This document shows positions 1-7,582 of a stretch of DNA of 8,314 bases, piece by piece. Positions within the stretch are counted from its first letter, which is position 1. The number at the start of each line of letters is the position of its first letter. The stretch lies in assembly GCA_946535455.1 (NCBI GenBank), contig CAMNDO010000020.1, forward strand, positions 1-8,314. Reading direction: 5' to 3'. The notes beneath the pieces were generated by a model. That model saw only the letters and a list, made by a program, of their open reading frames with translations. It searched no databases and was not told the DNA's origin. The position numbers and the translations under genes were made by a program. Source of the stretch: an uncultured Caryophanales bacterium. Lineage in GTDB: Bacteria > Bacillota_I > Bacilli_A > RF39 > UBA660.

Positions 1-1326
1 TTCTCCTGCATAAAAGCGATACTCTGCAAATGTAATTTCCACTGCATCCGGATCTTTATAGACAATTCCTACCACTTTATACTCTTTCTTTTGATAATTA
101 TGGTTTCCAGAATAGTAATATGTTTGATCCAATATCTTCTTTTCTAAGTATTTTAATTGGTAATCATCTTCTCTTCCTTCCACTACAATTTCATGACTAG
201 TTTCCGGCATTCTACCAACATCGACATGGTCAATTCTTTCAATCGAATGAAGAGAACCATTTAACCAAACATCTTCCTCTTTATTGGAAAAAGAGACATT
301 TTTATCTGTAATGGCATCATTTTCAATAATATAATTCACTTTTTTATTTTCTTTCAAAGAAGAAAGTTCTTCTTTTGTAAATATTGTTTTATCTTTTTTA
401 TTTAAGATGATTCTTTTATCATTGGTATCTTGAAATACATAGTTAAATCCTGCTTTTGCAGCTTCATATTCCCCTTGTTTAAAGAAAGAGTATTCTCCCA
501 TTAAAGAAGCTACAATAAAAGCATAGACTAAGAATAATAAAATAAACTTAGGAATCACATTAAACGTATTTCTCCATGATAAGTGAAACTTTTCCAATAA
601 AGATAAATTTTTATATGTCGCTTCTTCTCGTTTTTGTTCTTTCTCAACAGGTTTGATTTTCAAATCTTCAATCACTCTACCATCATGCATCGTAATTTTA
701 CGTGTTACATAAGGACTTACTTGATCATAGTTATGCGTTACAATAATGACCAGTTTATCTTTCGCAATTTCTCGTAGTAATTCGATGATACTAGCAGCAC
801 TTCTTTTATCTAAGTTTCCTGTTGGCTCATCTGCTATAATGACAGGTGTTTCTTTTGCTAACGCACGAGCAATGGCAACACGTTGTTTTTGTCCACCAGA
901 TAATTTCGATACTTTTGTATTTTTATAACGAAATAAATCTACCTGTTTTAATAGTTCTAAAACACGCATCTTTCTTTCTTTTCTCTTCATACCATTTAAC
1001 GATAAAACAAGTTCTACATTTTGATATACGGTATAACTATTAATCAAATTAAAACTTTGATAAATATTACCAATATTTTTTCTTCGATATTCTTCCCAAT
1101 CTTTTTCTAAGTAATGACTCGTCTCTAATCCGTCGACGAACATTTCTCCTTCTTCATAAGAATCTAATCCAGAAATGACATTTAATAACGTACTTTTTCC
1201 AGATCCACTTTCTCCTGTGATCGCAACAAATTCTCCAATACGAAATGTTAAATTTACTTTCGTAAATCCTGTCGCAATCATTCCTTTTTGGTAATAAAAT
1301 TTTGAAACATTTTTTAATTGAATCAT
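1..1326 (-). CDS. ABC transporter ATP-binding/FtsX-type permease fusion, MacB-like (C-terminal part outside window)
   Basis: The frame is open for 442 codons from ATG 1326 to the window edge without a stop, so the C-terminal part is missing. Residues 1-220 are an ABC ATPase: Walker A GESGSGKST (38-46), signature LSGGQ (142-146), Walker B ending ADEPTGNLD with D166/E167, and the switch His at 198 in VTHN. This is the LolD/MacB/FtsE-like subclass. A basic linker follows, then one hydrophobic segment at about 260-280, then a hydrophilic stretch that should be the start of an outer loop. ATPase, one membrane helix, then a large outer domain is the MacB (type VII) order, in which further helices would lie beyond the window. 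Such pumps act by mechanotransmission on peptides, lipoproteins or antibiotics; the substrate here cannot be told. The start is supported by AAGGAG seven bases upstream. The gene has its own promoter and is separated from the preceding operon by a probable terminator. Confidence 0.93.
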   Translation of the reverse strand, partial: MIQLKNVSKFYYQKGMIATGFTKVNLTFRIGEFVAITGESGSGKSTLLNVISGLDSYEEGEMFVDGLETSHYLEKDWEEYRRKNIGNIYQSFNLINSYTVYQNVELVLSLNGMKRKERKMRVLELLKQVDLFRYKNTKVSKLSGGQKQRVAIARALAKETPVIIADEPTGNLDKRSAASIIELLREIAKDKLVIIVTHNYDQVSPYVTRKITMHDGRVIEDLKIKPVEKEQKREEATYKNLSLLEKFHLSWRNTFNVIPKFILLFLVYAFIVASLMGEYSFFKQGEYEAAKAGFNYVFQDTNDKRIILNKKDKTIFTKEELSSLKENKKVNYIIENDAITDKNVSFSNKEEDVWLNGSLHSIERIDHVDVGRMPETSHEIVVEGREDDYQLKYLEKKILDQTYYYSGNHNYQKKEYKVVGIVYKDPDAVEITFAEYRFYAGE

Positions 1327-1333
1327 AATATCG

Positions 1334-1339
1334 CTCCTT
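1334..1339 (-). promoter_or_regulatory. Ribosome binding site of the ABC transporter gene
   Basis: AAGGAG on the minus strand, seven bases before ATG 1326. It is a strong Shine-Dalgarno match and fixes the start of the ABC fusion gene. Confidence 0.8.
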
Positions 1340-1346
1340 GGCTTCT

Positions 1347-1375
1347 ATTGTATCATATCTTATGATTTCCTCTTA
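1347..1375 (-). promoter_or_regulatory. Promoter of the ABC transporter gene (extended -10)
   Basis: Minus-strand TGATACAAT forms an extended -10: TACAAT at 1347-1352 with TG two bases before it. The hexamer 17 bases upstream, TAAGAG at 1370-1375, is a poor -35, which fits dependence on the extended -10. The -10 ends only 20 bases before the start codon, so the leader is very short. The same 14 bases (ATGATACAATAGAA) occur at the promoter near 4533. Confidence 0.6.
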
Positions 1376-1378
1376 GGG

Positions 1379-1412
1379 AAAAAGAACCAATTGACATAAC
1401 TTGACAATTGAT
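1379..1412 (-). terminator. Probable intrinsic terminator after the tdk operon
   Basis: Downstream of the stop at 1422, CAATTG (1405-1410) can pair with a second CAATTG (1388-1393). The stem extends at its base by U-G and A-U pairs and can be tightened inside by a C-G and an A-U pair across a U-U mismatch. It is followed in the RNA by UUCUUUUU. The stem is short and AT-rich with a large loop, so termination may be partial. Confidence 0.45.
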
Positions 1413-1421
1413 TTTCTTTTT

Positions 1422-3032
1422 TTAATTCATAATTATTTTGGAAACGGTAATTACATTTTCTTCTTTATGATAAGAAACAGTAATGGTATCTCCATTATTT
1501 AAGAATGGAATTTCATTCTTATTCACTTTAATCGATACTTTATATTTTTGTCCATCTCCATCTTCAAAGTAATAATAAGTATTTCCATCTACAATCGCAC
1601 TACGAAGATTACGAATCGTAATTTCTTTTTGATGATTTCCTTCTGAATTTTGTTCCTCTCCAAATTTACTCAAATATACTTCCGCAGCATTTTGAATTCC
1701 TTTGGAACTATCTTCTACTACTACTTTTTGATAATCGACAACATCGACAAATCCATACATTTTGACAAGACCTGCATTATCTTTTAGGGAAACTAAGTAT
1801 GTTGGTCTTCCACTTAAATTAATTAATAATGGGAATGTAGAAGTATAATTCATTTGTTGTACTTGTCCTTCTGCAGAATCCATTGCGGAATATTCTTCTG
1901 CCCCTGCTACTGCATAATACTTGGTTTCTTTGGTTCTCATATTGCTTAAAATAAATCCAATGTTTGATTCATCATTAATAACAGAAGTAATTCCTGTATA
2001 AAGATATACATCATCATCTTGCGCTAAATAATTATATCCTGTAGTTGTAGCCACTACTCCTTTTTGTCCAATAAGCGAATTCCAAAATCCTTTTTCATAT
2101 TTTCCCCAGTCTGCTACTTGTTCTAATACTAAATCTGCTTCATAAACATGATCTACCCAAGTTGGAACATCTTTGACATTATAATATTTTGTTTTTCCAG
2201 TGATGGGATCTAAAATAATCACCCCAGATACTTCTCTACGAAGCCCTACTCCTACATAACGAATGACGCTTGCAATCCAATATGGGTTTCCTTCATTATC
2301 AATTTCAAAATTAACACTTCCAATATTTTTAGTTGGATAACTCATTTGAATTTTACGATATAGGTTTTCTCCAAAATAGCCAGATGGCATATATTTCATT
2401 CCCTTATCCATCTTTACTAAATTGGCAGACCCCGTAGTAGAATCTACTGTAACATAGGCCTTTACTCCTTCTTTTCGGTTCATAATCCATTTGATAAATC
2501 CACTGTATTCTAATGGCGTCACACGAAGAATCTCATCTTGATAATTAATTTGTGTGTATTGATCACTCACATCAAATTGAGATACCAATTCACTCATTTG
2601 TCCCATGGTACGATCCCCGATTTTCAAAGTAGAATCACGATCCAATAATGGTAATTTATTAAAATCGACTTCTTTCATATCTTCCATGAAACTTCCAGAC
2701 TCATCTACGGTTATACGACGATAGTAATCATTCGAATGAAACAATGGAGACAAACAAAAATTCACAACCAAAATTCCTACAAACACAACAGGAATTACTA
2801 ACATCACTTTATAATTCTCAATCGGAATTCTACTCTTTCTTCCTCTTAATAAATCTTCCACTTTTACTTTTAATGTAAAAATAGTATGAAAAACCCCAAA
2901 GAAGAATATTAAGGATATCACATACATCCAAAATCCCATATTCGTAATATTGATACTAGGAAAAGTAAAATAATAAATCACTCCTCCTAATAAAATTGTT
3001 AATAAAACACTTAATATAACACCTTTTTTCAT
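1422..3032 (-). CDS. Unrecognised membrane-anchored protein with large outer domain
   Basis: A 536-residue protein that I do not recognise by name. Three hydrophobic segments lie at about 4-24, 33-53 and 76-97. The basic stretch between the second and third (55-68, KVKVEDLLRGRKSR) predicts an inside loop, which puts residues 100-536 outside the membrane. The outer part shows recurring strand patterns of the type G-x-P-Y-W then D-P-x-T-G-x-x-x-Y (about 186-209, 249-300, 339-395 and 408-437), loosely like PepSY modules; this is inference. The last 65 residues (467-533) have the alternating pattern of a small OB-like barrel. No catalytic motif or Cys-rich site is visible. ATG 3032 is chosen over the in-frame ATG 3041 because AAAGGA lies nine bases from the former and touches the latter. 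It starts one base after the tdk stop, so it is co-transcribed and probably translationally coupled with tdk. Confidence 0.85.
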   Translation of the reverse strand: MKKGVILSVLLTILLGGVIYYFTFPSINITNMGFWMYVISLIFFFGVFHTIFTLKVKVEDLLRGRKSRIPIENYKVMLVIPVVFVGILVVNFCLSPLFHSNDYYRRITVDESGSFMEDMKEVDFNKLPLLDRDSTLKIGDRTMGQMSELVSQFDVSDQYTQINYQDEILRVTPLEYSGFIKWIMNRKEGVKAYVTVDSTTGSANLVKMDKGMKYMPSGYFGENLYRKIQMSYPTKNIGSVNFEIDNEGNPYWIASVIRYVGVGLRREVSGVIILDPITGKTKYYNVKDVPTWVDHVYEADLVLEQVADWGKYEKGFWNSLIGQKGVVATTTGYNYLAQDDDVYLYTGITSVINDESNIGFILSNMRTKETKYYAVAGAEEYSAMDSAEGQVQQMNYTSTFPLLINLSGRPTYLVSLKDNAGLVKMYGFVDVVDYQKVVVEDSSKGIQNAAEVYLSKFGEEQNSEGNHQKEITIRNLRSAIVDGNTYYYFEDGDGQKYKVSIKVNKNEIPFLNNGDTITVSYHKEENVITVSKIIMN

Positions 3033-3033
3033 A

Positions 3034-3621
3034 TTATCCATTCCTTTCCATTTTTCTTTTTAAATAACATTTCCCACATAGTGGACGATATTCTGTATTT
3101 TCTTGTTCTCCATCAATCACAACAGATTCTCCCTCTGTTTGAAATATATCATTCACAAATCTTGCATTAAACTTTGCTTTTTTTCCGCAAGAGCAAATCG
3201 TTACTAATTCTTCTAATGTATCCGCAAGTTCCATTAATCTTTTACTTCCTTCAAACATTTCGGATAAAAAGTTTGTTTTGAGTCCATAACAAATGACTGG
3301 GATATCTAACATTTTCGAAGCAATCCATAATTCCTCGATTTGTTTTGGTTTTAAGAATTGCGCTTCATCCACTAAGACACAAGAAACATTTTCATTCCAC
3401 TCATCATAATATTTTTCCAAAGAGTCTTCTGGAGCTAATAAAATGTCTACCTTTCTCTTAATTCCAATACGAGATTCTAATTGATCATTTGCTTTGGTAT
3501 CTATACTGGATTTGATTACCACTACTTTTTGATGATTTTCTTCATAGTTATGAGCCACTTGCATCAAAGTCGTACTCTTCCCACAATTCATAGGTCCATA
3601 ACGAAAATATAATTTTGCCAT
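3034..3621 (-). CDS. tdk: Thymidine kinase (TK1-type)
   Basis: A complete 195-residue cytoplasmic enzyme that phosphorylates thymidine or deoxyuridine with ATP, the salvage route to dTMP. The P-loop is GPMNCGKST (9-17). The Walker B motif VDEAQF carries D85 and the probable catalytic base E86. YGLKTNF (112-118) and the FEGS stretch (123-126) are typical of the family. The zinc ligands appear as CSC (C143, C145) and CGKC (C182, C185); the first pair is spaced C-x-C as in the E. coli enzyme. The lasso loop bears YRP (178-180) for the nucleoside. Length is normal. ATG 3621 lies two bases after the lipid kinase stop and nine bases from AGGGGG, which lies inside the end of that gene, so translation is probably coupled. 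Confidence 0.97.
   Translation of the reverse strand: MAKLYFRYGPMNCGKSTTLMQVAHNYEENHQKVVVIKSSIDTKANDQLESRIGIKRKVDILLAPEDSLEKYYDEWNENVSCVLVDEAQFLKPKQIEELWIASKMLDIPVICYGLKTNFLSEMFEGSKRLMELADTLEELVTICSCGKKAKFNARFVNDIFQTEGESVVIDGEQENTEYRPLCGKCYLKRKMERNG
3042..3047 (-). promoter_or_regulatory. Ribosome binding site deciding the start of the outer-domain protein
   Basis: AAAGGA inside the last codons of tdk. Its distance to ATG 3032 is nine bases, while the alternative ATG 3041 follows it directly with no spacer. This supports the shorter protein, beginning MKKG. Confidence 0.65.
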
Positions 3622-3623
3622 AA

Positions 3624-4511
3624 TTATCTTCCCCCTGATTTATATTGTAATACTTTTTGTATGATTTTGGAATCATGATAAATCTCCACTCCCTTAGGAA
3701 TCAATTCAATATCGAAAACTTTGGCAGTATAGGCTTCTCCATCCATGTTACAAGAAATCATTTTTTCAGATTCGATTCGAAGCTTTTTCGTATGAATTTT
3801 TTTTACTTTTGGAGACTTTTCATGTTTCGCATTCTTCATTCCTAAAATTAGACTTGCCATATGGAGTTTACTCATTTTAGAAACCAAATAAACATCTAAC
3901 ACCCCATCGGTATCAGAACTCATAGATCCTACTTTATATCCTCCTCCATAGTATCTTCCATTACATAAAACAACAGTCGTATAATCATCTTCTACGGTTT
4001 CACCATCATAAGAGACTTTCATCTTTCTCGTATGATATTTTAAAAAATGATATAAAATCGACATATTATATCGTTGTTTTTTAGGAATCCACTGATGATG
4101 AATAATATCCGATTCATTTCCAATATCCGCATCAATTCCAAAACAAGCGACATTGATAAAATAACGATCATTCATTTTAATTAAATCAATTTTTTCTTTT
4201 CCTTTTCGATGAATTTCTTCATTGTAACGATGAAAGTCATTCCCAGTACCAAAAGGAATATACCCTAATACATTTTTAGTACCTACCATTTCATTTAATA
4301 CACGATTGAGTGTTCCATCTCCTCCAACCGGCATAAAAATCACTTTTTGTTTTTTGTATTTTTTCACAATCTCTTCGGTAGAAACTTTCTCACTGTTGAC
4401 CTCAATGGTATAAGGAATTTTTTCTTCCTCGCAGACTTTTTCAATTGCTTCACAAATGATTGGAAATCTTTCTTTCACACTAAAAGAATTGATTAAAAAT
4501 ACGTACTTCAT
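3624..4511 (-). CDS. DagK/YegS family lipid kinase (diacylglycerol kinase catalytic domain)
   Basis: A complete 295-residue protein of the soluble diacylglycerol/sphingosine kinase fold. Family landmarks are the nucleotide-binding GGDGT (63-67), GTGND (88-92), NVACFGIDADI (120-130), NGRYYGGG (184-191), TDGVLD (201-206) and MDGEA (256-260). In DgkB these regions bind ATP and Mg and supply the catalytic Asp. The likely substrate is diacylglycerol, returned to phosphatidic acid at the inner membrane face during phospholipid and lipoteichoic acid turnover; another lipid is possible. The first motif is odd: the family usually begins with a strand ending NPxSG, whereas here it reads INSFSVKE without the Pro or Gly. 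All later motifs are present, so the protein is probably active. It heads a three-gene unit with tdk and the membrane protein, and has its own promoter. Confidence 0.92.
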   Translation of the reverse strand: MKYVFLINSFSVKERFPIICEAIEKVCEEEKIPYTIEVNSEKVSTEEIVKKYKKQKVIFMPVGGDGTLNRVLNEMVGTKNVLGYIPFGTGNDFHRYNEEIHRKGKEKIDLIKMNDRYFINVACFGIDADIGNESDIIHHQWIPKKQRYNMSILYHFLKYHTRKMKVSYDGETVEDDYTTVVLCNGRYYGGGYKVGSMSSDTDGVLDVYLVSKMSKLHMASLILGMKNAKHEKSPKVKKIHTKKLRIESEKMISCNMDGEAYTAKVFDIELIPKGVEIYHDSKIIQKVLQYKSGGR

Positions 4512-4532
4512 ACCATCACACTCTTCTTTTCT

Positions 4533-4561
4533 ATTGTATCATAAGAAAAACTATTTGAAAA
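4533..4561 (-). promoter_or_regulatory. Promoter of the lipid kinase-tdk-membrane protein operon
   Basis: An extended -10 TGATACAAT (TACAAT at 4533-4538) with a -35 candidate TTTTCA at 4556-4561, 17 bases upstream, matching four of six consensus bases. The -35 lies inside the final codons of alr, whose stop is at 4551-4553. No terminator is visible between alr and this promoter, so read-through from alr may add to operon expression. The -10 ends 21 bases before ATG 4511. Confidence 0.65.
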
Positions 4562-5606
4562 ACTTTCTTTCGACTCTAGAAGAAATACCACACAATACTT
4601 CATAAGAAATCGTATCTAACGTATTTGCAATCTCTTCTACTGATATTTGAAGATTATCCCAAAGAAGAACATCTTCTCCCACATAAACATCCAATCCAGT
4701 CACATCTACCATGCAACTATCCATGCAAATTCTTCCTACAATGGGACATTTTTTTCCATCAATCAAGACAAATCCTTTATTCGATAATCCTCTCGAATAA
4801 CCATCTCCATATCCCACAGAAATCGTCGCAATTTTCATCGTATCTTCCGCGATAAACGTTTGCCCATAACTAATGGCTTCTCCTTTTTGTACTTCTTTTA
4901 TGGATACGATTTTTGTTTGGAAAGTGGTAATGGGTTTCACATCTACATCCACAAAAGAAGAAGAAGGTTGATGACCATATAGCAATATTCCCGGACGGAC
5001 ATAGTTTGATACATCATCGATATAATGCAATCCCGATGAAGCACTAGAATGAATGTATTTTAATGAAAAATATTTTTGTAAGATAGATACTCCTTCTTCA
5101 AAGAAAGAAATTTGCTTTTTGGTATATTCTGGATCAAAATCAGCACTAGAAAAATGCGTATAACATCCTTCTACTGTAATGTTCGTATTTTGTTTTACTT
5201 CTTCGATAAACGAATTTAAATTTTTCAGTTTTACTCCCGTACGATTCATACCCGTTTCTAATTCAATATGAACACGAATTGGGAAATTTACTTTCTTTAA
5301 AAATTCAATTTCACTTAATCCAATCACAATATTTTCTTTGGATATTATTTCCAGATCTTCTATCAATGGTTGATTTAAAACAAAGATATCTTTCTCATAT
5401 CCTAATTTTCGAATTTCTAATGCTTCTTTGACATTGGCTACCGCAACAATCGAAAATAAATTTAACAGTTCTATTCTTTGATGAATATAAGTACCATACC
5501 CATGTGCTTTCACAACAGGCATTATTTTTTTATTTCCAATATATTTTTGGATTTTCTCTACATTTTCTAAAAACAAACTTTCATTCACATGTAAAACTGT
5601 ATTCAT
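4551..5606 (-). CDS. alr: Alanine racemase
   Basis: A complete 351-residue PLP enzyme of fold type III that interconverts L- and D-alanine for peptidoglycan and teichoic acid D-alanylation. The PLP lysine is K33 in VVKAHGYG, with Y37 four residues on as in other Alr. ETGMNRTG (117-124) holds the Arg that interacts with the cofactor region. YVRPGILLYG (202-211), the catalytic Tyr266 in VGYGDGYSRG and GRICMDSCMVDV (291-302) follow in order, ending with the usual YEVLCGISSRVER tail. It is slightly shorter than the typical 365-390 residues, mainly in the N-terminal barrel loops; all catalytic elements are present. The start ATG 5606 is preceded by AGTGGTGAT, which pairs with the GGTGAT part of the Shine-Dalgarno consensus. 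It has its own promoter and lies upstream of the lipid kinase operon. Confidence 0.97.
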   Translation of the reverse strand: MNTVLHVNESLFLENVEKIQKYIGNKKIMPVVKAHGYGTYIHQRIELLNLFSIVAVANVKEALEIRKLGYEKDIFVLNQPLIEDLEIISKENIVIGLSEIEFLKKVNFPIRVHIELETGMNRTGVKLKNLNSFIEEVKQNTNITVEGCYTHFSSADFDPEYTKKQISFFEEGVSILQKYFSLKYIHSSASSGLHYIDDVSNYVRPGILLYGHQPSSSFVDVDVKPITTFQTKIVSIKEVQKGEAISYGQTFIAEDTMKIATISVGYGDGYSRGLSNKGFVLIDGKKCPIVGRICMDSCMVDVTGLDVYVGEDVLLWDNLQISVEEIANTLDTISYEVLCGISSRVERKFFK

Positions 5607-5621
5607 AGTATCACCACTTCT

Positions 5622-5650
5622 ATTATATCAAAATCAAAAAAAGAAAATAC
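5622..5650 (-). promoter_or_regulatory. Promoter of alr (consensus extended -10)
   Basis: TGATATAAT on the minus strand: a perfect TATAAT at 5622-5627 with TG in the extended position. The hexamer 17 bases upstream (GTATTT, 5645-5650) is a weak -35. The -10 ends just 15 bases before ATG 5606, so the transcript should begin about 10 bases from the start codon, with its ribosome binding site at the very 5' end. Confidence 0.7.
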
Positions 5651-5651
5651 G

Positions 5652-5678
5652 AAAAAAAAGAAGATTTTACTCTTCTTT
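5652..5678 (-). terminator. Intrinsic terminator after the GH13 gene
   Basis: An eight-pair stem AAAGAAGA/TCTTCTTT (5671-5678 with 5657-5664) around the loop GTAAAA, running into an unbroken T tract that ends at 5652. The upstream arm overlaps the stop codon of the glucan hydrolase. The stem holds only two G-C pairs. Confidence 0.75.
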
Positions 5679-7530
5679 ACTTTTTTAATACCAATGCTCC
5701 ATGCGATGGCAAATACTCTTTTGTAGAATCTTTCAATATCAATAATGGTTTTGCATTTTGATAAGTAGATGGTAATGTAATGGATACATCATGAGAAGAT
5801 CGATTAAATACCATTAATGCTTCTTCTTTTCTATTTTTTCTTAAAAACATCATATATTCTGTATTGATATCCAGTAATTGAAAATCTGCTGTTTCTAAGA
5901 AAGGTTCCATTTTTCGAAGATAACCCATTTTTTGAAAAAACAAAAGTAGTTCTAAATCTTCTTTTCCCCATGGATAAGGTTTTCGATTACAAAGATTTCC
6001 AAAACCTTGTACTCCTACTTCATCTCCATAAAAGATGGATAAATTTCCTGGAAAAAATGTTAAAGCAGCGACTAATGTTTTATACACTTCTTTTCCTCGT
6101 TGATACTCTTCTTCGGAAAGAGTTGTATTTTTTTGCCATTCTAAATCTTGATGCAGATCCCAAGCCCATTCCGTCGTAAAAGAAAAATGTTTGGTTCCTA
6201 ATAAATTAATGACTCTTGTCATATCATGAGTCGATGTAAAGTTCATCAAAGAATGAATGGTTTGAACGGGATACTCTCTTTGAAAGTTACGAATGACTTC
6301 GGAAAGTTTTGGAACATCTTTATATTTAAAGTATCGAAATAAAGCATCCATCAAAGGATAATTCATCACAGAATGCATTCCTTTTCCACTTTCCAAATAA
6401 CTACGATTCATTCGCATTGGATTTTTCCATACTTCTCCTAGAATAAATCCATCTTCTTTATTTCTCTTCACAGCTCTATGAATTCCTTCAATAAATTCAT
6501 CACTTAATTCATCTGCGACATCTAGTCGTAGACCATCAATCCCAAGAGAAAACCATAAATCAATGATTCCTCCCTCTCCATAAATATAATCTTGCCAATC
6601 TTTCGAAGAGCCATCACAAACTGGTAAATTCGGCATACCCCACCAATAATCAAAGAATGTTTGGTTATTGGAAATGTATTTTCGAAAGAAAGAATAATAC
6701 TTCGATTCTTGACTTTGGAATGCCCCTAATTCATCAAAGTGTTCATATTCATTAAAATACTTACTATCATTACCGGTATGATTAAATACCGCATCTAAAA
6801 TCACTCTCATTCCTTTTTGATGAGCAGCATCACATAGATTCTTTAAATCTTGATTGGTTCCTGCATAAGGATCCACTGTTTCATAGTCAGATGTATCATA
6901 TCGATGATTAGACTGAGACCATACAACAGGACTTAAGTATAAAATACTCACACCAAGAGATTGAATATAATCTAGTTTTTGATAAATCCCTTTTAAATTT
7001 CCCCCATAAAAGTCTACATTCCAATTTCCATCGGTATCTGGACCTACTCGCATTTCATCATCCCAAGAAGAATAGATTTCCCGATTTGGCATTGGCTTTA
7101 ATGCATAGTTTTCTCCTTTACAAAAACGATCGACAAAAATATGATACATGATCTTCCCTTTTGCCCATGAAGGAACCGAAAATCCACTACTCATTTTCCA
7201 CATTTCTTCTTTGGTAATTTCATGTGTTTTTTCTTGGTTTCGTTTTTTAAAATAAATAAATTCTCCATTGGCCTCAAAAGAAAAATAATGATGATATAAT
7301 GCTTTGGTAGATAATTCCACTTCTCCTTCAAAACACGCAAAAACATCATCATTTTCGGTATGAGAAAGTGGATAAGCAAATCTTCTTTCATTATCTTCAC
7401 AAATCCACTTCATTCTTTCAATCCAACCCATTTCCATAGGTACTTTAATTTGAATACGATATAGAGTACTATTTTCCTTTTCTTCTATCGTAGTAATTTG
7501 AAATTCGATCATCTCTAACATATTCTTCAT
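5677..7530 (-). CDS. GH13 alpha-glucan hydrolase, cyclomaltodextrinase/neopullulanase-like
   Basis: A 617-residue glycoside hydrolase family 13 enzyme, probably cleaving alpha-1,4 bonds in maltodextrins, cyclodextrins or pullulan. Residues 1-115 form a beta-rich N-terminal domain as in neopullulanases. The (beta/alpha)8 barrel runs from about 125 to 540, followed by a short C-terminal beta domain. GH13 regions are DAVFNH (246-251), GLRLDVADE (333-341, nucleophile D337), EVW with the acid/base E366, and STHD with D436. The subfamily-typing stretch reads MPNLP (299-303), close to the MPKLN of neopullulanases and cyclomaltodextrinases. DFYGGNLKGI (173-182) fits the same group. There is no signal peptide, so it acts in the cytosol on imported oligosaccharides. 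ATG 7530 is chosen because the promoter -10 lies inside any longer frame from 7602, and AGAGGG stands seven bases upstream. It is monocistronic, with promoter and terminator on either side. Confidence 0.93.
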   Translation of the reverse strand: MKNMLEMIEFQITTIEEKENSTLYRIQIKVPMEMGWIERMKWICEDNERRFAYPLSHTENDDVFACFEGEVELSTKALYHHYFSFEANGEFIYFKKRNQEKTHEITKEEMWKMSSGFSVPSWAKGKIMYHIFVDRFCKGENYALKPMPNREIYSSWDDEMRVGPDTDGNWNVDFYGGNLKGIYQKLDYIQSLGVSILYLSPVVWSQSNHRYDTSDYETVDPYAGTNQDLKNLCDAAHQKGMRVILDAVFNHTGNDSKYFNEYEHFDELGAFQSQESKYYSFFRKYISNNQTFFDYWWGMPNLPVCDGSSKDWQDYIYGEGGIIDLWFSLGIDGLRLDVADELSDEFIEGIHRAVKRNKEDGFILGEVWKNPMRMNRSYLESGKGMHSVMNYPLMDALFRYFKYKDVPKLSEVIRNFQREYPVQTIHSLMNFTSTHDMTRVINLLGTKHFSFTTEWAWDLHQDLEWQKNTTLSEEEYQRGKEVYKTLVAALTFFPGNLSIFYGDEVGVQGFGNLCNRKPYPWGKEDLELLLFFQKMGYLRKMEPFLETADFQLLDINTEYMMFLRKNRKEEALMVFNRSSHDVSITLPSTYQNAKPLLILKDSTKEYLPSHGALVLKK

Positions 7531-7537
7531 CCTAACA

Positions 7538-7543
7538 CCCTCT
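7538..7543 (-). promoter_or_regulatory. Ribosome binding site deciding the GH13 start
   Basis: AGAGGG seven bases before ATG 7530. Together with the -10 box just upstream it excludes the longer in-frame start at 7602. Confidence 0.7.
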
Positions 7544-7552
7544 ACTATATTC

Positions 7553-7580
7553 ATTATAACATAAAAGATTTTTAGGACAA
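7553..7580 (-). promoter_or_regulatory. Promoter of the GH13 gene
   Basis: TGTTATAAT on the minus strand gives a perfect extended -10 (TATAAT at 7553-7558). TTGTCC at 7575-7580 is a -35 matching four of six bases, with a 16-base spacer. It is the best complete promoter in the window. The -10 ends 22 bases before ATG 7530, and the -35 stands right beside the T tract of the upstream terminator. I saw no clear cre-like operator for catabolite control. Confidence 0.8.
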
Positions 7581-7582
7581 AA

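Noticed and set aside
746..1043. Plus-strand open frames of 60 and 65 codons
   Set aside because: They lie antisense to the Walker B and signature region of the ABC ATPase, have no ribosome binding site, and are shadows of that gene.
1391..1433. Two TTGACA hexamers on the plus strand (1391-1396 and 1401-1406) as a promoter pointing into the membrane-protein gene
   Set aside because: No -10 lies at 16-18 bases from either; the nearest, CATAAT at 1428, is 21 bases away. The repeats are explained by the terminator stem.
4512..4550. Possible terminator between alr and the lipid kinase
   Set aside because: No stem followed by a T tract can be formed; the stretch is fully used by the -10 box and ribosome binding region.
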